Below, one piece after another: positions 12,231-22,592 of a DNA stretch of 64,000 nucleotides. The position numbers and the translations under genes are program-made. The first letter of the stretch is position 1. Each line of letters begins with the position of its first letter. Source of the stretch: Poecilobothrus nobilitatus (taxonomy: Eukaryota; Arthropoda; Insecta; Diptera; Dolichopodidae); assembly GCA_947095535.1 (NCBI GenBank), contig OX352774.1:124001-188000 (forward strand). Reading direction: 5' to 3'. The notes below the pieces were generated by a model. That model did not search any database. It was not told the DNA's origin and saw only the letters and a list, made by a program, of their open reading frames with translations.

Positions 12231-12345
12231 TGAAATGCATACATCTCAGATCAGATTTAGAAAAAAAAGACAGGTTTGTTTTTTACCTTTATAATTCAAC
12301 CAGAACTTTTTTACATTAACTTTTTCTAATACATAATTATGTTTT

Positions 12346-12541
12346 GGGGCCTCGGTGGCCTAGTGGGTAAGAGCGTATAAAATACGCTGTAAACACCGAG
12401 GGAGTGTGGGTTCGAATCCCACACATGTCGTAAGAGTTATTTCCCCTTATGACATGTACAGCCACGTCTGAACATGAAAGGCTGTGTAATTTCCTGTCCA
12501 CATTTATGTGGCAGAGAAATACATTAACAAAAAAAAAAAAA
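12346..12541 (+). mobile_element. tRNA-derived SINE (family S1), full length
   Basis: Starts GGGGCCTCGGTGGCC. A pol III A box (TGGCCTAGTGGG, 12357-12368) and B box (GGTTCGAATCC, 12409-12419) are spaced as in a tRNA. A unique tail with a GTCGTAAGAG / CTTATGAC inverted motif and an A-run end follow. It is flanked by the perfect 13-bp duplication ATAATTATGTTTT (12333-12345 and 12542-12554). Where the anticodon arm should be there is GCGTAT AAA ATACGC, a stem with a three-base loop, so this is not a working tRNA. The empty site survives in Helitron copy 1 near 4905-4925. Other copies or fragments lie at 35.1, 56.3, 59.1, 60.7 and 63.7 kb. Confidence 0.92.
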
Positions 12542-13581
12542 ATAATTATGTTTTCAAATTGATATTGAATAAGGCTAAAAATATGTGTAAGAATTGTATA
12601 TGTATAAGAATGTAAGATTTTCTGTTCCTTAAATATGTATGTACTCATTTTTGATTAAATACTGTACAGAAGTGTGAGTTTTCTAATTTAATTGATTGTG
12701 TTTGTAGTATTTTTAAGCATACGTACATTATACATATAGTATGTACATACTTATTTCAGTGATATTTTTCGAGAAATATAATATACACATACATCTTATA
12801 TAGGTACACCACATGTTAGTAATGCATTCTTGAATGATGATTGTCGTATGGAGGAGATTATTTCTGTTATTTAATAACGGCCGAAAATGTTATGTTGTTA
12901 AAACTGAAACACAGTATTCTTAAGATACTTAATTTGGTTATTTTAATTACTATTATATATTAGAAATTTGAATTGAAAGCTTTTTATGGAGACAACAAGA
13001 CAAAGACAAAGACAAAAGTAAAGAGTGTTGCAAATATCCTTTTAATAATAAGTAATAACAATACAAAAAATTAAGCAGAATATTTTTAATAGGTACTCGT
13101 GCGGAAATGGGTTAACAAAAACTTGTCATAGACTTTATTTAGAACCGTAAATTCATTCTGCCAAATTAGACACAAATTGGGAACAAAATTTTTTTTTTTG
13201 GAAGTCTATCGTGCCGAAATGGGTTAATGTATCACGCAGAATTTATTGAATGAACTTCTCTGTTAAAGTGTAATAGTAGAATATTTTTAATTGGTACTTG
13301 TGCGGAAATGGGTTAACGAACGTTCACAAAAAATTATCACAGGCTTTATTTGGAACCGTAATTTTATTCCAAAACGGGTTAATGGATCGTAAGCAAATTA
13401 ACCTAAGTAGTGAGCTTTTCTGCTAAAGAGCAACAGTTTTACAAATTTTCAAATCAATTGATTAAACTGTTAAGCCAAGCTCGTAGAATTGTTCCTGCAA
13501 CATTTGGTTGCAATCGGACTGGTGGTTTTTAAGTGAGTTCGGCTCAAACAAACAAACAGAATTTCTTCCTTATATATTAGA

Positions 13582-14065
13582 TTACAATATGATATTAATT
13601 ATAATTTATAAACAATATAGGACCTATATACTTATATTACAATATGATATTAACTAATTATAATTTATAAAACATATAAGTATATATATTTATTTTTAAT
13701 TTAATTATATTATACTAATTACATACCTATTATAAGAAAAATCTATATTATTTTTTATTAATGTATATGACCCAGCCGGAGTTTGAACTTGAGACCTTTC
13801 GTACTATAGGCTGGATTCATTAATAGAATATGTTTTATAAGTATGTATGGAATATAGAAAGAACACAGCATTAAAAGGATGAATTATGACATTCTGTGAA
13901 ATCCATATCTTTATTCAATTAAGTTATTTTTATTTCATTTTACTTAAAAAATATTCGTAATCTAGAATCATAAGTTAAAGCACATAAGAGTCATAAGTTA
14001 AAGAATACGTAAAATTAATAAGTATGAAATTTTTCTTTTCTGACATTTTAAATTATTAATTTTAT
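13582..14065. other. AT-rich spacer between Helitron and DNA transposon
   Basis: Contains a local duplication of ACAATATGATATTAA..TATAATTTATAAA (13585-13670) and a repeat of CATAAGTTAAAG near 13970-14000. No gene is visible. Confidence 0.5.
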
Positions 14066-14359
14066 ATACTAAGGGCGTTTCCCAATCATCGCACTAGCAC
14101 TTCACACTAGACATTTCACACTTCTTTTCTTACATGTATAACTCTTTTAGGGTGAACATTTAGTGTAATCGAGAGTATACTAAAAGATTGACAGATAATC
14201 AAGTGCGATCAGACAATTGAGGAGCGTTTTTTCAAAATTACATAAAATAATAATTTCAGTTTTGTCAGAAATTAAGTTTTTATTATTTAAATCTTAAGTA
14301 ATAATGATAAAAACATAAAATTAATTTTTTTTAAAAGTGGTAGAGCGCCCGATGAATTG

Positions 14360-14490
14360 GTTTAAAAAAGCAGGCGGTTTTTCAAAACTTCACAACATAC
14401 ACTTTCAAAATTTTTGCAAAACTTCATAAAACGCAAAATTTTTTCAAAACTCTATAAAACAGACAAGTTTTTGCAAAACTTCATAAAAAG
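14360..14490. repeat. Left subterminal motif cluster
   Basis: Four variants of TTTGCAAAACTTCATAAAA (CAAAACTTCACAAC, CAAAACTTCATAAAAC, CAAAACTCTATAAAAC, CAAAACTTCATAAAAA) are spaced about 30-45 bp apart. The reverse complement forms the backbone of the right-end repeats. Subterminal repeats are known transposase-binding sites in several DNA transposon groups; binding here is inference. Confidence 0.75.
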
Positions 14491-14585
14491 TAACAATAAT
14501 GACAAATTATTAAAAATTTTTTCGATATTTTTAAAATATTTATGGAATATATTTATGAATATATATGTTTCAAAAATTTAGGTTT

Positions 14586-16741
14586 TTATACAGCATCTTC
14601 TTCTTCCTCATAAATTAAACCTATTGGATCGTTTACTTCATCCTCTTCTCGGTGGGAATTATTTAATATGTCATGATAAAATTCTGCAGCATCTGCAGGT
14701 ATTACAAAATATTTTATAAGTTTCTTGACATCTTCACTTTTTTCTTTCGAGACTCTATTAATTTTATCTAAAACTTTCGAGTTGGACATAGAATTTAAAG
14801 AGCATCCTTTTTTTAATACATCGTATTTAACCAAGTCTCCTGTATATGTAGTTCCAATTGAAACAGATATCACTCTTTCTTTTTTCTCATAAAATATTAT
14901 TCGACAAGTAGATATTTTAAATGGCATTTTTGATTTTAGAATTTTTTTTGCTTCTTGTAAACCGTAAAACCAAAAATCTTTATTTGCAGATAAAACTTCT
15001 TCTCGTTTTGTTTAATATTTTTCTATATTCACTTGGAGATAAAATTGCTTCTCGTTTTCTATAATCAAGCCCAACTCTTCCAAATACTCTATCCGGCGGC
15101 ATAAAACTATGTCCTCTTATTGGGAAAAAGTGTTTAATAGAATAAAAGCTTTTACTCGTTTTTAAATATTTCATTAAACAAGCAAGTAAAATTGTATTCT
15201 TATTTTGGCTTGTGGCAGAATCAGAGAAAAGGTGTAATGCGTATTTTCGTTTAGTTGCCAACATTTCCTTATCCAGGTCTTGAAGAAAATGTATGACACA
15301 CGAAGCAACTTCATTTGCACCTCTTCCAGACTCAGTTTCTAGCCATGTATAGTGTTTTATATTTTCACGATTCTGCGAAGCACGATGTATCATAATCGTT
15401 AAGTTGTAGAACCATACCTGTCTACTGTAAAAAATTTCGCCAATAGATAATTTTGGTAATGGCTGATTTTGTTGCATGTCGAAAACTATTTTTATAACAG
15501 AATCATCTTCACTCTTCATGATTTCATGAAATTTGTTAGCTTTAAGTTTATGTAACTTGAAAAGAGTTCTAGTTTGATTTTTTTCTTCTAAACTTTTATT
15601 GGGATTTTTTAATGTAATTTGAAACACTTTACATTGAGAACAGGTATCTGTACGAGGACTTCCAAATCCAATATTAAAGCAATCATAAAACACACGTTTG
15701 TATTTGGAAAGTGAGCAAGCACGTTTGTTATCCTTTTTTAACGCTTCAGAAAATCGAGTGTACATTTTTTGAATATTTAACTCTGGAGGTAAATAATGTC
15801 TTCCTGTTTTACGGCGACTATAGTGACTTTCGCGACATTTATATTTTTTAATATTTTCTTTAATAAGTTCGGTCATTTTTAAATCTTCAGATGTTGAACG
15901 ATCTCCACCTCGTCGTTCTTCAGGTAATTCACCTGTATGTAGTACATATTTTCCTATCAAAGACAAACGGTGCGACGAAAATCCTATAAGTTGTAATAAT
16001 ACGAAATAAAATGAATGAAATTTGTTTTATTAATAAAATTTAAGGAATGGCGGAATATGACCTTATACTACAAATAACTACCTATAATAATATGTATATT
16101 ATCAATGTATGTATTTAAACTCTTATGTACAGAAAAAAATTGTGAAAATAAATGTATACGCATACTACTACTAACTTTATAAGGCATATTTCGCCAATAA
16201 AATTCGATTTCTATTTTTCTAAAATCTAAGTGATAAAAAATATAAAATTAGGTAGGTACCTGTTATATTTTGAAACAACTTTGAACAAACTAGAACTGTT
16301 TTCCCGTTTCTCATTCTTATATTATAATTGATAGATACAGCTCTTGATTTATTCGTCAATGTTTTATTTGAATTTTCTTTCTTTTTTGGGTAAGTTACAT
16401 TTAAATACTTGACAATAAATTTGTCCTGTTCAATTTTCTTAGATTTGGAATTGCAGTGATGTCGAAATACTATATATAAAATGTAAAATTCACTATAAAT
16501 TTAAGAATTTTTGTTTTAATTGATTTGACTTACATTCCGCATCATCCAGCGTTAACATGAAACCTTTACATTTTTTTTTAAGTTTTTGCCCCGTTTTATT
16601 TACAGATATATGGGAACAACTTAAAATAGTATTAGTGTTAGTGTTTGCTTGATTTTTTCTATTGACTTTTTTTGCTTTATTCTTATTCTTGCGTCCCCGA
16701 GGAACTTCTTCTATTTGCTTGGTGTATTCTACGTCATTCAT
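14586..16741 (-). pseudogene. Three-exon DDE/DDD-type transposase with one frameshift
   Basis: Exon 1 (16741-16534) starts MNDVEYTKQ, is Lys-rich and ends at a consensus GTAAGT donor. Exon 2 (16469-16260) starts after TATATAG and ends CAG|GTACCT. Exon 3 starts at 15983 after TTATAG. All three junctions are phase 1 and the frame is kept. Exon 2 encodes HHCNSKSK, a basic stretch and TVLVCSKLFQNI. Exon 3 has CSQCK, IVFDMQQNQPLPK (candidate first Asp), VWFYNLTIMIH, WLETESGRGANEVASC, LHLFSDSATSQNKN (candidate second Asp) and RGHSFMPPDRVFG (candidate third acidic residue). Exon 3 hits a stop at 14980, but a second frame from about 15010 continues the protein (EEVLSANKDFWFYGLQEAKK, then FKISTCRIIFYEKK) to 14586, so a single indel in or near ACAAAACG explains the break. 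Total about 600 residues. Splicing is predicted, not observed. Confidence 0.8.
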
Positions 16742-17039
16742 TATTATTTTAATAAATAATATATTTATAGATATGTGTATTAATTTAATTAATATGATTA
16801 ATTAAATAAATTATCACACTGATTTATTTAGAACTTAACACTGAACTAATTCACAGACTCTACTGAATGAATAATCAAACAAATTTTTTTTCAATATTCT
16901 AGTATTTTTGCTATTGAAAAATAACGGTGCATTTTATGGTATGATTTTACATGTGCTTACAAATTATTACAAAAACATAAAAGTAGAGAAAAAAAAATCA
17001 TAAACAAATAATATTTTTAATAGAAAAGCAATATCAGAA

Positions 17040-17650
17040 ATCATATTTATGATCGTCATTTTATGAAGTTTTGAAAAAATTTTCATTTTTTAAATAGCTA
17101 TAACTTGTAAAATACTTAGTTTAGACAAATTTTATTGACGCTAAACGAAAGAGGAACGGCGAATTATGCGGAATACATACATCGTATATTCAAGCAATGT
17201 TCTTACCATAAAAGCAATATTAGAGAATCACACTTATTAATCAGTTTTCCAAAACTTAATAAAATCGTAATTTTATGAAGTTTTGCAAAAACTTTTATTT
17301 ATTAAATAGCTATAACTTGTAAAATACTTAGTTTAGACAAATTTTATTGACGCTAAACGAAAGAGGAACGGCGAATTATGCGGAATACATACATACATCG
17401 TATATTCAAGCAATGTTCTTACCATAAAAGCAATATTAGAGAATCACACTTATTAATCAGTTTTCCAAAACTTAAGAAAATCGTAATTTTATGAAGTTTT
17501 GCAAAAACTTTCGTTTTTCAAATGGCTATAACTTTTAAAATACTTAGTTTAGACAAATTTTATTAACGCCAAACGAAAGAGGAGTTGCGAATTATGCTGA
17601 CTACATATATAGGTCGATTCTGGAAAAAAATCATTTTATTGAGTTTTGAA
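17040..17650. repeat. Right subterminal tandem repeats, ~215-bp unit
   Basis: TTTTATGAAGTTTTG.AAAAA followed by AAATAGCTATAACTTGTAAAA, TTTAGACAAATTTTATTGACG, CGAAAGAGGAACGGCGAATT and ATTCAAGCAATGTTC recurs at about 17055, 17270 and 17484, with a last partial unit to ~17650. Only the region inside the right inverted end is amplified this way; the left cluster has the short motif without the long unit. Confidence 0.85.
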
Positions 17651-17775
17651 AAAACGATCCTCAATTTAGCACACTATTTTGGAATGCACTAAACAATTTT
17701 AGCAGTTTTTCGGAATTAATTTAGTGCTTTAGTTAGTATTTAGTGCGAATTGTGATAGTTTCCCACACGGCCTTA

Positions 17776-18109
17776 ATACATAATATGTTTGGTATAGTAA
17801 AATCCAAAAACTAATTTTACTTATACTTAACTAAGTTAAATAACATAAACAAAATTTTTAGTTGATAACAACCGGGATCGAACCTTAGACAATCTGCATA
17901 CATCATTTAATAATTATGTCTAAATGACAACATAAAGTTTAGTCAATTAACAATGCTTTTGTTTTTTTTTCATTTTGTAATTTTGTAATGTTTTGTTATC
18001 TTACCCATTTACGTCAATATATTAATTTATAATAATTAACTACGTATACTGACATACCTACATATGAATATTTACAGAAATTAACTAGTTATACATACAT
18101 ACATATATT
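17776..18109. other. AT-rich spacer between two DNA transposons
   Basis: No ORF or known repeat is seen. It contains the right ATAC duplication at 17776-17779 and ends in (ATAC)n simple sequence next to the hAT-like end. Confidence 0.5.
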
Positions 18110-18114
18110 TAGGG

Positions 18115-18790
18115 ATGCCAAATCGAAAAGGGTTTTGGCATTTTGAAAACCCAGACAAAACCCCGACAGTAAAAAATCCCCGGCGATTTTCGTTTTCATC
18201 ATTTTTAAATAAAAAAAGTTTTGGGCTATTCAGAAGATATTGTAAAAAAGTTTCGCATCTCATATTTATATTATATGTCGTCAAAAGAATTCCATTAATT
18301 GTTTGAACCTGCAATTTATTTCTATCTTTCGTTCATTGACTATCAATAAGAGAGAAAACTCTTTCAATATTTGCATTATGGCCAAAGATGCAAAAAACGA
18401 ATTAAGCTATTTTTAAAAGTTCTGGAAAAGTTTCAATACTGGTTGCTTCTTGAAAATAGCTTACCAACTTTTCATGAGCTCAAGTCGATACCCACTTGGG
18501 ATCTTTTTTTTGAAATAAATATTTTTAAATTTAGAAACTGGTCAAACAATTTAGAATCATCGACTATGACATTTTTTGATGAAAGATACTCTAAAGATTT
18601 CTTTAAATCACTCCATTCTGGAACATTTTGAAGATTCATAAAGTCTAAAATTTGAAGTTCTTTTGAACTTTTTATCCATTTTTCAACGATTCAGTTTACA
18701 TATCCATAAATTTTTTCATAGTTTTATGGATAATTAGGAGAAATTTTAGAGTTAAAAGCAAGGTTATACCCTTTTTCTAGAGTACAAATA
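18115..18790 (-). pseudogene. hAT-like transposase C-terminal fragment
   Basis: Read on the minus strand, several stop-interrupted pieces follow the hAT dimerisation-domain order: VPEWSDLKKSLEYLSS and DDSKLFDQFLN upstream, then NANIERVFSLID (18395-18345), KDRNKLQVQTINGILLTTYN and CETFLQYLL (18314-18220). In hAT transposases the motif ERxFS followed by RN.L..ET..ALL..YN is the C-terminal dimerisation region. Stops after several segments make it a pseudogene. The plus-strand open frame at 18371-18631 is its antisense shadow. Confidence 0.7.
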
Positions 18791-19119
18791 CAACTATAAC
18801 GTTCTGTAATATTACAGAATATGTAATATTTTTTTGGTGTTTCATAATTTATAATTTTTTAATGTTTTTGTTGTGGTATAAACAAAACTAAAATTGATTT
18901 TTATATCTCGTATTTTTGAATACTTACATATTATATTTAAAAGTAAAAAAGAAAAAAATATAACAAAAAATTCAATTCGTTTGTTTTTCTCAAGATTTTG
19001 GTTTTCATGATTTTGTCGCAAAAAGATTAATATTTTAATGCTCAAAATATCATGGGTGACCTGCATATAAATTGTATTATTAGTGACCCCAATTGCTTAT
19101 GGTCCCAGTTGTCGTTGGG

Positions 19120-19375
19120 CCCAATTGTTAATGGCCCCAATTGTCAGGGAACCGTTTTATGTACATAATATTATAACAATACTTAAATAACAAAAAATAA
19201 AATCGAAATTTATTTTGCAAAACCACTTAATTCCACTAGTTGTACAGAATCCGAATTGTCCTATGGCCCCAATTGTCAGGGAACCGTATTATGTACATAA
19301 TATTATAACCATACTTAAATAACAAAATAAAATCGAAATTTATTTTGCAAAACCACTTAACTCCACTTTTTATAA
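19120..19375. repeat. ~133-bp tandem duplication
   Basis: GGCCCCAATTGTCAGGGAACCG followed by TTATGTACATAATATTATAAC, AATAAAATCGAAATTTATTT and TGCAAAACCACTTAA occurs twice, at 19132 and 19265. Just upstream, CCAATTG.T.. GGTCCC/GGGCCC variants repeat at short spacing. Confidence 0.85.
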
Positions 19376-19384
19376 TATTTTAAT

Positions 19385-19640
19385 ATTTTTAGCACATTTC
19401 CAAAAAAAATTTTGAAAAAATGTGCTTATTAGTTTCACTCTGTGCGTCCGTCCGTTCTTCCGTCCGTCTGTTTACAAAACTTCTACACCGTTAAAGATAG
19501 AGAAAAAAAATGTTAACCATGGGTAGGTCTCATAAAAAAAATAACTTTGTGGAACAACTTTTTCATGTAGCCCCATCCATTACGGAGCTACAGCTCCTCG
19601 AACTTTGAAAAAGCCCTATTTTATATGCTTTTATATTAAC
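19385..19640 (+). repeat. Interspersed repeat R1, best-preserved copy
   Basis: TTTTAGCACATTTCCAAAA, CTGTGCGTCCGTCCG, GTTTACAAAACTTCTACACC, GTTAAAGATAGAGAAAAAA, GGGTAGGTCTCATAAAAAAA, AACAACTTTTTCATGTAGCC and GAGCTACAGCTCCTCGAAC occur in order. It ends beside GTGTCGGTGTCGGT and (TTTA)n microsatellites. Confidence 0.75.
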
Positions 19641-19734
19641 TCGTCGGTGTCGGTGTCGGTTTATTTATTTATTTATTTATTTGTCATTCTGTCACGCTTT
19701 TTGTTATCTTCGTAATCTGTTAGCAACATTTGTA

Positions 19735-19825
19735 AGTGTTGTATGGTGCAGAGGAAAGTGAACAGGTTTCAAAAGTGGGGGTCATGTTGTTCGAATCCAG
19801 TTCACATGCAACTTTTTTTTTTTTA
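19735..19825 (+). mobile_element. Possible second pol III-type SINE head, copy 1
   Basis: TGGTGCAGAGG (19744-19754) fits a pol III A box and TGTTCGAATCC (19788-19798) a B box, 44 bp apart, followed by a run of T that would terminate pol III. It cannot be paired into a full cloverleaf by eye. Unrelated in sequence to SINE family S1. Confidence 0.45.
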
Positions 19826-20117
19826 ACTATCTATTCATCAACATTTTTTGAATAAAATATGTAAGTATATATGTAAAATTTGTATATATGAATTTAAAAC
19901 TTAAATTCTTATCTCTAAATTCATGCATACAATACACACGTAATATATTTTTGATCTTTTCTCCTATAATAGTATATTTTTATGTATGTTGCTAAATTAT
20001 TTTGTTTACAACATTTGTTTAGTATTTAAATCAGAATATTTGTTGTCAACATTCTTTAATGCATATTGAATATGTATGGTTAAAAATTAAGATTTTATGT
20101 TCGTAATATGTTCAGGA

Positions 20118-20220
20118 AATACTTAACTGTTGTATAGTGCAGAGGAGAGTGTAAAGGTTTTGAAAATAGGGGTAATTTGGTTTGAATCCAATTCGTGTAC
20201 GTACTTTTTTTTTTTGTTTT
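20118..20220 (+). mobile_element. Possible second pol III-type SINE head, copy 2
   Basis: TAGTGCAGAGG (20135-20145) and GGTTTGAATCC (20179-20189) with a following T run repeat the arrangement of copy 1. It is part of a longer tandem duplication and not an independent insertion. Confidence 0.45.
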
Positions 20221-21639
20221 GTTAACTGTATTCATCAACATTTTTTTAATAATATAATAGTTTAGTTCAATCATTTTAATAATATAATAATTTAGTTCAA
20301 TCAATCTTGATGTACACATATTGTGTTTTGTATTAGGAGTTAGCAAAACACAAAATATATAGGTACAATATTTTTATGTTGCTAATTATTTTGTTTTAAA
20401 ACATTTGTTTAGGATTTAAATCAGAATATTTGTTGTCAACATTCTTTATTGCATATTGAATATGCATGGCGTTAAAAATTAATGTTTTATGTGTTTTATT
20501 TAGGAACATTTATTATGTATATTGTGTATATAGATATACATATAAAATTTTATTCAAAATAATTCCGGTTGCCAAATTAAAACTACATACATACATAATA
20601 TTTTTTTTGTATATATGTACATAGTAAAGAATATAAAAAGTAAAGATCATTTCAAAATTATGCTTTTGCGCATTACGAACTATGATTTACAAACAAAATT
20701 TTGTCAACACAAAAATTAAAACTACGTATGAGAGTATGTACGTACGTACATAATATTATGTTAAACTAATTTCCTAAATTATTTTGTTCCGCTCCATTTG
20801 TTTATAATTTAAATCAAGATATTTGTCAACATTTTTTACTGCATGATATTATTAAGCGATTAAGTAGGTAGGTGTTCAAGGTTAGATGTTTGTTTGGATA
20901 TACGGTATACTACTAATAGTATACTATAGAAATATACAGTAAAATACATTACATACATACATATATCATTTTCATACGTGGTAGAAATGTTGCTTCAATT
21001 AAAATTGGATTCTAATATTTATAAATTATAATCACAGTATTTTGATACATATTTTACTCTTCGAGGTACTTTCATTATTTATGAGTTACTGGAATAAAAA
21101 ATTTTTGCTCTTGCTGTAATGGAATCGATTTAACGTCTCTTAATTTACTTAACCATTTGGTATAAAATTGTAAAACGTATTTTATATCAGAAACAATAAT
21201 GTATGTGTGAATAAAAAATATCCCATCTTTTTTTATTCAAATTATGTTTCTTTTAAAACTAAAAAGTATAAAATAAAATAATCTAAAAAAAATATTTTTT
21301 AAAATATGCTTTTATCGAATCCGAATTCGCCCCCTAAAAAGTAGAAAATAAAATTGATTGCAAAACTTTAACTTTTTGGACTGTTATAATATAAAAGTGA
21401 GTTGCTAGTGCAAGCATTTTCGACTGTTATAATATAAAAGTAAATTGCTGGAATAAAAAAGAAACACGAACCTTAAATTTCCTAGATTTTTATGTAACCT
21501 TATTCCAGGAATTTAGTTTTATATTATAACAGCTCTTCAAAATTGCGAAAAAGCTCCATTTTCAGATGTATATATATCTCAGGCTCAGCGTAATAGTTTT
21601 GCAATCTAAAACCGCCAGAAAACCGAAAATTTTATTATC

Positions 21640-22200
21640 TACATAAAACAATATAAAAATTATGCAATATTTTGTAATTTACTATTTAAATTTACCGTTA
21701 TGTAAAAACCACATTTTGTATGAAATTTTTTTTTCCATAACTCCGGCACCGTTTAGATAGGAACCTAAAATTTTGAGACAAGAGAGAACTTTTAGAATTA
21801 GTATAAGTTTCCTTAGAAAATTGTTTTGCACCAACCCTTGTTTAAGAGGTATTAGGGTTGAAAAATTGAAAATTTGCTATTTTTAGGCACCTGTAACTTA
21901 AGCACCTGTACACATTTTTCTTCGGCAAGACATGCAAATTAAGGCTCCAGTAATATATTTTTACGTGTGTTAACGGTTTTTCTTAGTTATAAAGGGTTCC
22001 GGACTTACAGCTCTTCAAAATTCCACAAAAGTCCTATTTTCACATATTTTCTTATTACAAAAAATTTCTTAAATTCAATTTTTTAAATTTTCAAATTTTT
22101 GTGCAATTCACAATTCTAAACAGTTTGTATTATCTTTTGGAAATGTGCGCTTTTAAAAACGTTGGTTTACATTCTACTTTGTTTTCTTTTTTTCTGAAAC
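21640..22200 (+). repeat. Interspersed repeat R2, copy 2
   Basis: Matches 10010-10560 in order (AAAACCACATTTTG, CATAACTCCGGCACCG, AGTATAAGTTTCCTTAGAAAA, CTGTAACTTAAG, CTCCAGTAAT, CAATTCACAATTCTAAACAG). Just before it, at 21380-21560, GTTATAATATAAAA occurs in both orientations. Confidence 0.8.
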
Positions 22201-22592
22201 AAACGTTGTTGTTTTGAATATTTCATTTGACTGTTGACATAACACAAAAAAATAAATATGTAATTTGAAATACTAGCAATATACGTATATTTTTGGCAAA
22301 CGTCAAAAACTAGTTTTTGGTTCATATTCTTCACAAGAGGAACATTCGTACTAAAATTACGTAATATATGACTCTATATTATAATAAAATATTGATTTTT
22401 ATAAACTGGAGTAAATATTAATTGAAATCATTTCAATTTACATGTGGAAAATACAATTTTACCTAAAATATTGGATTTAAAAATATTTTTTTTTTAAACT
22501 GAAAAACCGGACAGATCTGGACGACAACAGAAAGTCTCTCCGGACGATCCCAGAAGCTTGAAAAACCAGAACATGTCCATCTGGCAACCCTA

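Larger units (their letters stand above)
11870..13581 (-). mobile_element. Non-autonomous Helitron, copy 2, inverted
   Basis: Reverse complement of copy 1. Its 5' end (rc) starts TCTAATATATAAGGAAG at 13581 and is preceded by A (T at 13582), exactly as in copy 1. Matches in order include the ACCACCAGTCCGATTGCAACC head (13500-13540), AACGGCCGAAAATGTTATG (12877-12895; copy 1 near 4570-4590) and CGAAGTGAGTTTTCACAATA (11893-11912). The 146-bp array is missing and the hairpin/CTAG 3' end is not found, so the copy is 3'-eroded; 11870 is where I stop seeing homology. A SINE interrupts it. Confidence 0.85.
14070..17775 (-). mobile_element. Near-intact 3.7-kb DNA transposon with ATAC target duplication
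   Basis: The left end starts TAAGGGCGTTTCCCAATC; the right end, reverse-complemented, starts TAAGGCCGTGTGGGAAAC, and both soon reach CGCACTA. Each end is flanked by ATAC (14066-14069 and 17776-17779), a 4-bp target duplication. Between them lies one minus-strand transposase gene, and near both ends repeated AAAACTTCATAAAA-type motifs lie in inverse orientation. Four-base duplications occur in the Sola and Chapaev superfamilies; the protein looks closer to Sola-type DDD enzymes, but I cannot confirm this without a search. Confidence 0.85.
19730..20850. repeat. ~385-bp tandem duplication with a third partial unit
   Basis: The unit from the pol III-like head through TTCATCAACATTTTTT, TATGTTGCTAA.TTATTTTGTTT, TTTAAATCAGAATATTTGTTGTC and AACATTCTTTA.TGCATATTG runs 19735-20100 and again 20118-20490. 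The last part recurs once more near 20765-20850. Confidence 0.75.
18110..22592 (-). mobile_element. Decayed hAT-like transposon, ~4.5 kb
   Basis: Left end TAGGGATGCCAAATCG; right end, reverse-complemented, TAGGGTTGCCAGATGG. This resembles the CAGGGNTGCCA ends of a hAT group. The flanks CATATATT and CATATTAA could be a decayed 8-bp duplication. A hAT-type C-terminal transposase fragment lies on the minus strand at the left end. The rest (18.8-22.5 kb) is non-coding and holds several later tandem repeats, so the element has lost most of its gene. Boundaries are less certain than for its neighbour. Confidence 0.6.

Noticed and set aside
12346..12430. tRNA gene
   Set aside because: A and B boxes fit, but the anticodon arm has a three-base loop, and the head continues into a SINE tail with A run and target duplication.
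18371..18631. Plus-strand 86-codon ORF
   Set aside because: The minus strand of the same DNA carries the hAT transposase motifs in order; the plus frame is a shadow.
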